Source: DASTGO01 sp035719045 (GTDB taxonomy: Bacteria; Actinomycetota; Actinomycetes; Actinomycetales; Kineosporiaceae). Taken from it: a DNA stretch of 7,794 bases. The notes beneath the pieces are model-generated. The model was given only the letters and a program-made list of their open reading frames with translations, searched no databases and was not told the origin of the DNA. The first letter of the stretch is position 1, and every line of letters begins with the position of its first letter. Position numbers and translations under genes: made by a program. Location: positions 1 to 7,794 of the forward strand of contig DASTGO010000565.1 of assembly GCA_035719045.1 (NCBI GenBank), in the 5' to 3' direction. Below, one piece after another: positions 1 through 6,134 of the stretch.

Positions 1-81
1 GGGGCCCGGACGGCGGGGCGCAGGGCCGGGCCGGCGTCCGCCGACACCACAGCCGACGACCTGACCGCCGCGTCCGCAGGT

Positions 82-93
82 CGCCGATCGGCG
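82..93. repeat. 12-bp perfect palindrome upstream of argS
   Basis: CGCCGATCGGCG is its own reverse complement. It lies about 60 bp upstream of the predicted argS transcription start. Symmetric sites of this kind can be dimeric regulator operators, but GC-rich DNA often contains short palindromes, and no second copy was noticed nearby. The function is unknown. Confidence 0.3.
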
Positions 94-114
94 CACGGAA
101 GCCCGGGTGTGGCC

Positions 115-150
115 CGGATACCCGCTGGCGGGCACGGATACCCTGACGGG
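115..150 (+). promoter_or_regulatory. candidate argS promoter giving a leaderless transcript
   Basis: CGGATACCC occurs twice, at 115-123 and 135-143, exactly 20 bp apart. The second copy contains TACCCT (139-144), which fits the actinobacterial -10 consensus TAnnnT. Placing +1 seven bases after the last T gives position 151, the G of the preferred argS GTG codon, so the mRNA would be leaderless, which is common in actinobacteria. No good TTGACA-like -35 is visible, as is often the case in this phylum. The fit of promoter to start codon is inference, not proof. Confidence 0.4.
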
Positions 151-1824
151 GTGAATCCCGCTGCCCTGTCCGCCGCCATCCGCGCCTGCCTGACCGTCGC
201 CGTCGACGAAGGCGAACTGTCCGTCGACCTCCCGGACGAGATCCGCGTGGAGCGGCCCAAGCAGCGCGAGCACGGCGACTGGTCGACGAACGTGGCGCTG
301 CAGCTGCAGAAGCAGTCGGGCCGTTCGGGGCGCGAGGTGGCCGGCGTGATCGCCGCCCGGCTCGGCGAGCTGCCCGGGATCAAGAGCGTGGAGATCGCCG
401 GGCCCGGCTTCCTCAACATCGTGCTGGACGCCGCCGCAGCCGGTGAGCTGGCCCGGACCATCGTCGAGGCGGGCGCCGCCTTCGGCCGGTCCGACGCCGC
501 GGCGGGGCTGAACGTCAACCTGGAGTTCGTCTCGGCCAACCCGACCGGTCCGATCCACCTCGGCGGCACCCGCTGGGCCGCGGTCGGCGACAGCCTGGCC
601 CGGATTCTGGAGGCCACCGGCGCGCGGGTGTCCCGGGAGTACTACTTCAACGACCACGGCGCCCAGATCGACCGGTTCGCCCGCTCGCTGCTGGCCCGGG
701 CCCGCGGCCAGGAGGCTCCGGAGGACGGCTACGGCGGCCAGTACATCGAGGACATCGCCACCCGGGTGCTCGCCGACGCCGCCGCAGCGGGGGAGCCGAA
801 CCCGCTGGACCTCGCCGACGAGCAGGCGCAGGAGGTGTTCCGGGCCCGCGGCGTGGAACTGATGTTCGGCGAGATCAAGGCCTCCCTGCACGACTTCGGC
901 GTCGACTTCGACGTGTACTTCCACGAGAACTCCCTGCACGAGTCCGGCGCCGTCCAGCACGCGGTGGACCGGCTGCGCGAGCTCGGGCACATCTACGAGG
1001 CCGACGGTGCGGTCTGGTTGCGCACCACGGAGTTCGGCGACGACAAGGACCGGGTGATCATCAAGAGCGACGGCAACGCCGCCTACATCGCCGGGGACCT
1101 GGCCTACTACCTGAACAAGCGTGAGCGCGGCTTCGACCGGGCCGTGATCATGCTCGGGGCCGACCACCACGGCTACATCGGCCGGATGATGGCGATGTGC
1201 GCGGCGTTCGGGGACACCCCGCACGTCAACCTGGAGATCCTCATCGGCCAGATGGTCAACCTGGTCAAGGACGGCCATCCGGTCCGGATGAGCAAGCGGG
1301 CGGGCACCGTGGTCACCCTGGAGGACCTGGTCGAGGCCGTCGGGGTGGACGCCGCCCGCTACGCCCTGGCCCGGTCCTCGGTGGACTCCTCGATCGACAT
1401 CGACCTGGACCTGCTGGTCAAGCGCAGCAACGACAACCCGGTCTACTACGTGCAGTACGCCCATGCCCGGATCTCCGGGATCGTGCGCAACGCCCCCGAC
1501 GCCGGGGTCCGGATGCCGGACGGCTTCGACCCGTCCCTGCTCACCCACGACACCGAGTCCGTGCTGCTGGCCGCGCTCGGGGAGTTCGGGCGGGTGGTCG
1601 CCCATGCCGGGCAACTGCGTGAACCGCACCGGGTCGCCCGTTACCTGGAGGAGCTCTCCGGGTACTTCCACAAGTGGTACGACTCCTGCCGCGTCACGCC
1701 GAGGGGTGACGACGAGCCGGTGACCGATGTCCACCGCACCCGGCTGTGGCTGGCCGAGGCGACCCGCACGGTGCTGGCCAACGGGCTCGGTCTGCTCGGG
1801 GTCAGCGCCCCGGAGAGGATGTAA
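151..1824 (+). CDS. argS: arginyl-tRNA synthetase
   Basis: This is a class I aminoacyl-tRNA synthetase that attaches L-arginine to tRNA-Arg in the cytoplasm. From GTG 151 it is 557 residues, close to the roughly 550 of mycobacterial ArgS. The N-terminal additional domain (about residues 1-85) contains RPKQREHGDWSTN. The class I signature appears as PTGPIHLGG, with HLGG at 136-139. The KMSKS-type loop is MSKRAG at 380-385. The C-terminal DALR anticodon-binding domain begins near YYVQYAHARI (432-441), and the protein ends in the family-typical APERM. The frame stays open to the window edge, and an alternative GTG at 109 would add 14 Gly/Pro-rich residues. GTG 151 is preferred for its family-like length and because it coincides with a predicted transcription start. 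The stop lies 3 nt before lysA, and the end of the gene carries the lysA ribosome binding site. Function is certain; the start is likely. Confidence 0.97.
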   Translation: MNPAALSAAIRACLTVAVDEGELSVDLPDEIRVERPKQREHGDWSTNVALQLQKQSGRSGREVAGVIAARLGELPGIKSVEIAGPGFLNIVLDAAAAGELARTIVEAGAAFGRSDAAAGLNVNLEFVSANPTGPIHLGGTRWAAVGDSLARILEATGARVSREYYFNDHGAQIDRFARSLLARARGQEAPEDGYGGQYIEDIATRVLADAAAAGEPNPLDLADEQAQEVFRARGVELMFGEIKASLHDFGVDFDVYFHENSLHESGAVQHAVDRLRELGHIYEADGAVWLRTTEFGDDKDRVIIKSDGNAAYIAGDLAYYLNKRERGFDRAVIMLGADHHGYIGRMMAMCAAFGDTPHVNLEILIGQMVNLVKDGHPVRMSKRAGTVVTLEDLVEAVGVDAARYALARSSVDSSIDIDLDLLVKRSNDNPVYYVQYAHARISGIVRNAPDAGVRMPDGFDPSLLTHDTESVLLAALGEFGRVVAHAGQLREPHRVARYLEELSGYFHKWYDSCRVTPRGDDEPVTDVHRTRLWLAEATRTVLANGLGLLGVSAPERM

Positions 1825-1827
1825 CCG

Positions 1828-3255
1828 ATGGGCGTTCACGAGGCCGGTGCGCTGCACGCGCCCGGATACGGTGGCGTGGCAACGGTTCCCTCGTGGCTGC
1901 GGCCGCCGGAGGACGTCAACGAGTTGCTGCCGCAACTGTGGTCGTCCACGGTGCGCCGGGCGGCGTCCGGAGCGCTGGAGGTCGGCGGGATCGACGTCCG
2001 GGAGTTGGCCGCGCAGTTCGGCACCCCGGCCTATGTGCTCGACGAGGCCGACTTCCGGGACCGGGCGACCGCCTTCCGGGACGCCTTCGCGCTGGCCTTC
2101 TCCGGACTGGGCGGGGCGGACGTCTACTACGCCGGCAAGGCGTTCACCTGCACCGCGGTCACCCGCTGGATCGCCGAGGACGGGCTGAGCCTGGACGTCT
2201 GCTCGGCGGGGGAGCTCACCGTCGGCCTGCGCGGTGGGGTCCCGGCATCGCGGATGACGTTGCACGGCAACAACAAGCCGGATGCGGAGCTGCGCCGGGC
2301 GCTGCAGGCCGGCGTCGGCCGGATCGCGGTGGACTCGCTGCCGGAGATCGACCGGATCGCCTGCCTGGCCGGGGAGCTCGGTGTCGAGGCCCGGGTGCTG
2401 CTGCGGGTGACGGTCGGGGTCGAGGCACACACCCACGAGTACATGTCGACCGCGCACGAGGACCAGAAGTTCGGGCTGTCGTTGTCGGAAGGCGTTGCGG
2501 CAGAAGCGGTTCGGCGTGTCCTGGCGCAGCCCCGGCTGACCCTTGTCGGGCTGCACAGCCACATCGGCTCGCAGATCTTCGACACCGCAGGCTTCGAGAT
2601 CGCCGCGCGCCGGCTGATCGGGCTGTACGCGCAGATCGAGCGTGACCACGGTGTCCTGCTGCCGGAACTGGACCTCGGCGGCGGTTACGGCATCGCCTAC
2701 ACCAGCGAGCACGACCCGTTGGAGCCCAAGGCCCTGGCCGAGCAGCTGGCCTCCATCGTGGCCCGGGAATGCCGCGGCCTGCAGATCCCGGTCCCGCATG
2801 TGTCGGTCGAGCCGGGCCGGGCGATCGCCGGGCCGAGCACGTTCACCCTGTACACCGTCGGCACGGTCAAGCCGGTGCCCCTGGACCACGGGCTGTCCCG
2901 GCAGTACGTCTCCGTCGACGGCGGGATGAGCGACAACATCCGCACCGCCCTGTACGACGCCGACTACTCCTGCTCGATGGCCTCGCGGACCTCGACCGCC
3001 CCGCCGGCGCTGGCCCGGGTGGTCGGCCGGCACTGCGAGAGCGGGGACGTGGTGGTCAAGGACGAGTTCCTGCCGTCCGACCTGGCCCCGGGCGACCTGG
3101 TCGCCGTGCCCGGCACGGGGGCGTACTGCCGGAGCATGTCCAGTCAGTACAACCATGTGCCCCGGCCGCCGGTGATCGCGGTGCGGGACGGGCAGGCCCG
3201 GGTGATCGTCCGCCGGGAGACCGAGGACGACCTGCTCGCCCTCGACGTCGGCTGA
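1828..3255 (+). CDS. lysA: diaminopimelate decarboxylase
   Basis: This PLP enzyme decarboxylates meso-diaminopimelate to L-lysine, the last step of lysine synthesis. It is a fold-type III protein of 475 residues. The PLP lysine is K104 in YYAGKAF. HSHIGSQ starts at 243, the glycine-rich phosphate-binding GGGYG at 284, and EPGRAIAGP at 328. The second-domain motif GAYCRSMSSQYN provides C434 and Y441, family-conserved residues that contribute to the active site across the dimer. About 50 residues precede the barrel, as in streptomycete LysA. The ATG has a strong ribosome binding site (GGAGAGG, 1812-1818) nine bases upstream, inside the end of argS, so the two genes are probably one transcript. 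Downstream is an unusually long spacer with stem-loops, which may end this transcript. The identification is very secure, with no missing catalytic residue. Confidence 0.97.
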   Translation: MGVHEAGALHAPGYGGVATVPSWLRPPEDVNELLPQLWSSTVRRAASGALEVGGIDVRELAAQFGTPAYVLDEADFRDRATAFRDAFALAFSGLGGADVYYAGKAFTCTAVTRWIAEDGLSLDVCSAGELTVGLRGGVPASRMTLHGNNKPDAELRRALQAGVGRIAVDSLPEIDRIACLAGELGVEARVLLRVTVGVEAHTHEYMSTAHEDQKFGLSLSEGVAAEAVRRVLAQPRLTLVGLHSHIGSQIFDTAGFEIAARRLIGLYAQIERDHGVLLPELDLGGGYGIAYTSEHDPLEPKALAEQLASIVARECRGLQIPVPHVSVEPGRAIAGPSTFTLYTVGTVKPVPLDHGLSRQYVSVDGGMSDNIRTALYDADYSCSMASRTSTAPPALARVVGRHCESGDVVVKDEFLPSDLAPGDLVAVPGTGAYCRSMSSQYNHVPRPPVIAVRDGQARVIVRRETEDDLLALDVG

Positions 3256-3270
3256 CCCGCCCGCCCACCC

Positions 3271-3287
3271 CCTCCCGGTCAGGGAGG
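3271..3287 (+). terminator. possible lysA terminator hairpin
   Basis: CCTCCC (3271-3276) and GGGAGG (3282-3287) form a perfect 6-bp stem with a 5-nt loop, 15 nt after the lysA stop codon. No T-tract follows, so a classical intrinsic terminator is not supported. Actinobacterial terminators often lack the U-run, so a weak termination or mRNA 3'-end stabilising role is possible. Confidence 0.35.
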
Positions 3288-3343
3288 CCCGCGGGGTCGG
3301 TCCCGTCGGGAAGATCACGTCCGGCGGGGGCGGGACGGAGGAA

Positions 3344-3380
3344 GGTCTCTCGTCGGCGGCCGATCCGACGGCGGGAGACC
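3344..3380 (+). promoter_or_regulatory. two-part stem-loop in lysA-hom spacer
   Basis: GGTCTC (3344-3349) pairs with GAGACC (3375-3380), and within it CGTCGG (3351-3356) pairs with CCGACG (3365-3370). This gives two perfect 6-bp helices separated by an asymmetric internal loop (1 nt against 4 nt), closed by an 8-nt loop containing CGGCCG. It could be part of a lysA terminator or of a hom leader RNA. No T-tract, anti-terminator partner or known riboswitch motif was recognised. Confidence 0.4.
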
Positions 3381-3396
3381 GGTGGGTGGCCCTACC
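3381..3396 (+). promoter_or_regulatory. third stem-loop, abutting the previous one
   Basis: GGTGGG (3381-3386) can pair with CCTACC (3391-3396) around a TGGC loop: six pairs including one G-U. It begins on the base after the preceding stem-loop, so the two could stack coaxially in RNA. Alone it is weak evidence; its placement makes it worth recording. Confidence 0.25.
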
Positions 3397-3563
3397 TGCG
3401 CCGGAAAATGGGTCGCGCCAGGGGATCATTGGCCGGGAAGGATGGTCCGCGGCGCGGGAACGCCCACCGAGTGCTGTCCGGATGGTGAGATGGGGCGACC
3501 CCGGGGGTGCGCCGTGTGGGACACAAGTCGGGGTGGCAGCCTGGCGGTCGGGGTCCCGGGCGG

Positions 3564-3659
3564 CCACGAGGCGGCAGCCGACGAGATTGCAGCGACGAGG
3601 TTGCAGCTGACGGGGCGGCGGCCCACGAGGTGGCAGCCGACGAGCTGGCAGAGGACGAG
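3564..3659 (+). repeat. degenerate 15-bp tandem repeat before hom
   Basis: About six and a half head-to-tail units follow the consensus CCGACGAGvTkGCAG. The units start at 3564, 3578, 3593, 3607, 3622, 3637 and 3652 (partial). All are 14 or 15 nt; the first lacks one base at its start and the third has 14. Units at 3578, 3622 and 3637 are the closest to each other, and the one at 3607 is the most diverged. Read as codons, a full unit gives a DEVAA-like pentapeptide, but the 14-nt unit breaks the frame and no start codon with a ribosome binding site opens it. The last partial unit merges into the hom ribosome binding site. There are no spacers between units, so it is not a CRISPR array. Confidence 0.75.
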
Positions 3660-3664
3660 AGGAG
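3657..3664 (+). promoter_or_regulatory. hom ribosome binding site
   Basis: GAGAGGAG lies just upstream of two consecutive GTG codons at 3668 and 3671. Its AGGAG core (3660-3664) is 6 nt from GTG 3671 but only 3 nt from GTG 3668, which favours 3671 as the start. The site directly follows the last partial tandem-repeat unit. Confidence 0.65.
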
Positions 3665-3670
3665 CCGGTG

Positions 3671-5029
3671 GTGGAGCCGGTACAGCCGCACCAGGCACAG
3701 CCGGGCCGTGACCCCCTGCAGGTCGCCCTGCTCGGGTGCGGGGTGGTCGGGACGGAGGTCGCCCGGCTGCTCACCACGCACTCCGACGAGCTGGCCCAGC
3801 GGGTCGGGGCGCCGCTGGAGCTGGCGGGCATCGCCGTCCGGCGCGCAGGCCGTCGCCGTGACCTCGACGTGGACCCCGCCCTGTTCACCACCGACGCCCA
3901 GGAACTGGTCAAGCGGGCGGACATCGTCATCGAGGTGATCGGCGGTATCGAGCCCGCCCGCAGCCTGATCCTGGAGGCGATCCAGAACGGTGCTGGTGTG
4001 GTGACCGCGAACAAGGCCCTGCTCGCCGAGGACGGCCCGACCCTGTACGCGGCGGCCGCCCAGCACAAGGTGGACCTGTACTTCGAGGCCGCGGTGGCCG
4101 GGGCGATCCCGCTGCTGCGCCCGCTGCGGGAGTCGCTGGCCGGGGACCGCGTGCGCCGGGTGCTCGGCATCGTCAACGGCACCACGAACTACGTGCTGGA
4201 CAAGATGGACAGCTCCGGGCTCGGATTCGCCGAGGCGGTCGCGCAGGCGCAGGCCCTCGGCTACGCCGAGGCCGACCCGACCGCCGACGTGGAGGGGTTC
4301 GACGCCGCGGCCAAGGCGGCCATCCTGGCGTCCCTGGCCTTCCACACCCGGGTCAGCGCCGCGGACGTCCACCGGGAGGGGATCACCGCGGTGACGGCCG
4401 GGGACGTCAGCTCCGCCCGGCAGATCGGCTCGGTGGTCAAGCTGCTGGCGATCTGCGAGCGCACCCGGGGCGCGGACGGCGCCGAGAGCGTCTCGGTCCG
4501 GGTGCACCCGGCCATGATCCCTGCCGCGCACCCGCTGGCCGGGGTCCGCGAGGCGTTCAACGCGGTCTTCGTGGAGGCCGAGGCGGCCGGCGAGCTGATG
4601 TTCTACGGCCGCGGGGCCGGCGGGCAGCCGACCGCCAGCGCGGTGCTCGGCGACGTGATCAGCGTGGCCCGCAACCGGGTGGCCGGCGGGCGGGGCCCGG
4701 GGGAGAGCGCCTACGCCGACCTGCCGGTCCGGCCGATGGGTGAGGTGCCCACCCGGTACCACATCAGCCTCGACGTGGCCGACCGTCCCGGCGTACTGGC
4801 CCAGGTGGCCCAGGTGTTCGCCGAGCACGGGGTGTCCATCGAGACCGTGCGCCAGCAGCAGTTGCCGTCCGCCGAGGCCGTGGACGCCGGGGTGACCGGC
4901 CGGGCCGCCCTGGTGGTGGTCACCCACACCGCGCCGGACGCGGCGCTCGCCGCCACCGTCGAGGACCTGGCGGACCTGGAGATCGTCGAAGCCGTCGCGA
5001 GCGTGATGCGCGTGGAAGGGGAGAGCTGA
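3671..5029 (+). CDS. hom: homoserine dehydrogenase with ACT domain
   Basis: The enzyme reduces aspartate semialdehyde to homoserine with NAD(P)H, at the branch to threonine and methionine. It has 452 residues. The Rossmann motif GCGVVG is at 22-27. VTANKALLA contains the conserved K115. FEAAVAGAIP begins at 138, NGTTNY at 169-174, and ADPTADVEGFDAAAK carries the acidic substrate-site residues (D202, D206, E208, D211) and the catalytic-type K215. A C-terminal ACT domain starts near YHISLDVADRPGVL (363). In Corynebacterium glutamicum the corresponding region mediates threonine feedback inhibition, so this enzyme is probably threonine-sensitive. It is not fused to aspartokinase, as is usual in actinobacteria. 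GTG 3668, one codon earlier, is an alternative start. The stop is 2 nt before thrC, so the two are co-transcribed. Confidence 0.97.
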   Translation: MEPVQPHQAQPGRDPLQVALLGCGVVGTEVARLLTTHSDELAQRVGAPLELAGIAVRRAGRRRDLDVDPALFTTDAQELVKRADIVIEVIGGIEPARSLILEAIQNGAGVVTANKALLAEDGPTLYAAAAQHKVDLYFEAAVAGAIPLLRPLRESLAGDRVRRVLGIVNGTTNYVLDKMDSSGLGFAEAVAQAQALGYAEADPTADVEGFDAAAKAAILASLAFHTRVSAADVHREGITAVTAGDVSSARQIGSVVKLLAICERTRGADGAESVSVRVHPAMIPAAHPLAGVREAFNAVFVEAEAAGELMFYGRGAGGQPTASAVLGDVISVARNRVAGGRGPGESAYADLPVRPMGEVPTRYHISLDVADRPGVLAQVAQVFAEHGVSIETVRQQQLPSAEAVDAGVTGRAALVVVTHTAPDAALAATVEDLADLEIVEAVASVMRVEGES

Positions 5030-5031
5030 CC

Positions 5032-6132
5032 GTGGCCCACCAGTGGAAGGGCGTCATCGAGGAGTACCGCGACCGCCTGCCGGTCAGCGACACCACGCCC
5101 GTGGTGACCCTGCGCGAGGGCGGAACCCCGCTGATCGCCGCCCGGACCCTCTCCGAGCGCACCGGCTGCGAGGTCTGGCTGAAGTTCGAGGGCGCCAACC
5201 CCACCGGCTCCTTCAAGGACCGCGGGATGACGATGGCCATCTCGAAGGCGGCCGAGGCCGGGGCCAAGGCCGTGATCTGCGCCTCCACCGGGAACACCTC
5301 GGCCTCCGCGGCTGCCTATGCGACGGCCGCCGGGATGGCCTGTGCCGTGCTCGTGCCCGACGGCAAGATCGCGATGGGCAAGCTGTCCCAGGCGATCGCG
5401 CACGGCGCCCACCTGCTGCAGGTGGACGGCAACTTCGACGACTGCCTGACCCTGGCCCGCAAGCTGGCCGAGGCCTACCCGGTCGAGCTGGTCAACTCGG
5501 TGAACCCGTACCGGATCGAGGGCCAGAAGACCGCGGCCTTCGAGGTGGTCGACTTCCTCGGCGACGCCCCGGACATCCACTGCCTGCCGGTCGGCAACGC
5601 CGGCAACATCACCGCCTACTGGAAGGGCTACGGCGAGTACGCCCAGGGCGGTGCGGTCTCCGCCACCGGACAGGCCGGCCCGGCGACCAGGCGGCCCCGG
5701 ATGTGGGGCTTCCAGGCGGCGGGTGCCGCGCCGATCGTCCTCGGCCACCCGGTCACCGATCCCGAGACCATCGCGACCGCGATCCGGATCGGCAACCCGG
5801 CGTCCTGGTCGCAGGCGGTCGCGGCCCGGGACGAGTCCGGCGGCCTGATCGACTCCGTGACCGACGAAGAGATCCTCGCCGCGCACCGGCTGCTGTCCGC
5901 CTCCGAGGGTGTCTTCGTCGAGCCGGGCTCGGCGGCTTCCGTGGCGGGTCTGCTCAAGAGCCATGCCGGGGGCCTGCTCGCTGCCGGCCAGGTCGTCGTG
6001 TGCACCGTCACCGGGCACGGGCTGAAGGACCCGCAGTGGGCGCTGCGCACCCCGGACGGCTCGCAGGTCCAGCCGACCCGGGTGCCGGTGGACGCGGGGA
6101 CGGTGGCCCGGACCCTCGGGCTGCAGGCGTGA
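5032..6132 (+). CDS. thrC: threonine synthase
   Basis: This PLP enzyme converts O-phosphohomoserine to L-threonine and phosphate, the last step of threonine synthesis. It has 366 residues of fold type II and the short actinobacterial/Bacillus-type form. The PLP lysine is K62 in GSFKDRGM. STGNTSASAA begins at 85, the phosphate-binding loop GNAGN is at 188-192, and TVTGHGLKD (325-333) closes the active site. The GTG start has a strong ribosome binding site (GGAAGGGGAG, 5014-5023) eight bases upstream, inside the end of hom. A Gly/Ala-rich segment around residues 206-222 is about nine residues longer than I recall for M. tuberculosis ThrC; it lies between GYGEY and MWGFQAAG, away from the catalytic motifs. 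The gene ends 2 nt before thrB ATG 6135, or overlaps an alternative thrB GTG at 6129 by four bases. Confidence 0.97.
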   Translation: MAHQWKGVIEEYRDRLPVSDTTPVVTLREGGTPLIAARTLSERTGCEVWLKFEGANPTGSFKDRGMTMAISKAAEAGAKAVICASTGNTSASAAAYATAAGMACAVLVPDGKIAMGKLSQAIAHGAHLLQVDGNFDDCLTLARKLAEAYPVELVNSVNPYRIEGQKTAAFEVVDFLGDAPDIHCLPVGNAGNITAYWKGYGEYAQGGAVSATGQAGPATRRPRMWGFQAAGAAPIVLGHPVTDPETIATAIRIGNPASWSQAVAARDESGGLIDSVTDEEILAAHRLLSASEGVFVEPGSAASVAGLLKSHAGGLLAAGQVVVCTVTGHGLKDPQWALRTPDGSQVQPTRVPVDAGTVARTLGLQA

Positions 6133-6134
6133 GC

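Larger units (their letters stand above)
3256..3670. other. lysA-hom spacer: stem-loops, then tandem repeat
   Basis: This stretch of about 415 nt has no convincing gene. Its first part (3271-3396) holds three consecutive inverted repeats. A middle part (about 3397-3560) has no clear structure, no TAnnnT -10 hexamer and only short reading frames. The last 100 nt are a 15-bp degenerate tandem repeat that runs into the hom ribosome binding site. An in-frame stop at 3608-3610 rules out an N-terminal extension of Hom through the repeats. In M. tuberculosis the two genes are nearly adjacent, so the gap is expanded here. It may separate lysine from threonine gene expression. Confidence 0.7.

Noticed and set aside
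1..150. tRNA gene or the end of an upstream gene before argS
   Set aside because: No T-loop GTTCGANTC-like sequence or cloverleaf arms were seen. The frame continuous with argS is open to the edge, but this is uninformative in DNA this GC-rich.
3408..3488. 26-codon frame in the lysA-hom spacer as a threonine attenuator leader peptide
   Set aside because: It has no Thr codons and no Ile or Met run, only a weak ribosome binding site, and no terminator/antiterminator pair was seen.
3564..3659. CRISPR array
   Set aside because: Units are contiguous and only 14-15 nt long, without spacers, and no cas genes are in the window.
3256..3670. T-box or known amino-acid riboswitch before hom
   Set aside because: I could not find a T-box sequence, a specifier loop or the conserved lysine riboswitch core.
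3507..3938. Frame reading the tandem repeat as Ala/Asp/Glu pentapeptides and running into hom
   Set aside because: Most of it overlaps hom in the wrong frame, it has no ribosome binding site, and the 14-nt repeat unit breaks the pentapeptide pattern.
3392..4927. Long open frame on the minus strand (511 codons) opposite hom
   Set aside because: It lies antisense to a clear homoserine dehydrogenase gene. Its translation is rich in Gly, Arg, His and Asp with no recognisable domain, typical of shadows in GC-rich DNA.
4711..6018. Long minus-strand frame opposite the hom end and thrC
   Set aside because: It is an antisense shadow of two well-supported genes and has no family motifs.
5043..6128. 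Apparent 733-codon frame that would fuse a long N-terminal part to thrB
   Set aside because: The first 362 codons are the Arg/Pro/Gly-rich alternative frame of thrC. Only the part from about 6129 is homoserine kinase, so there is no real fusion protein.
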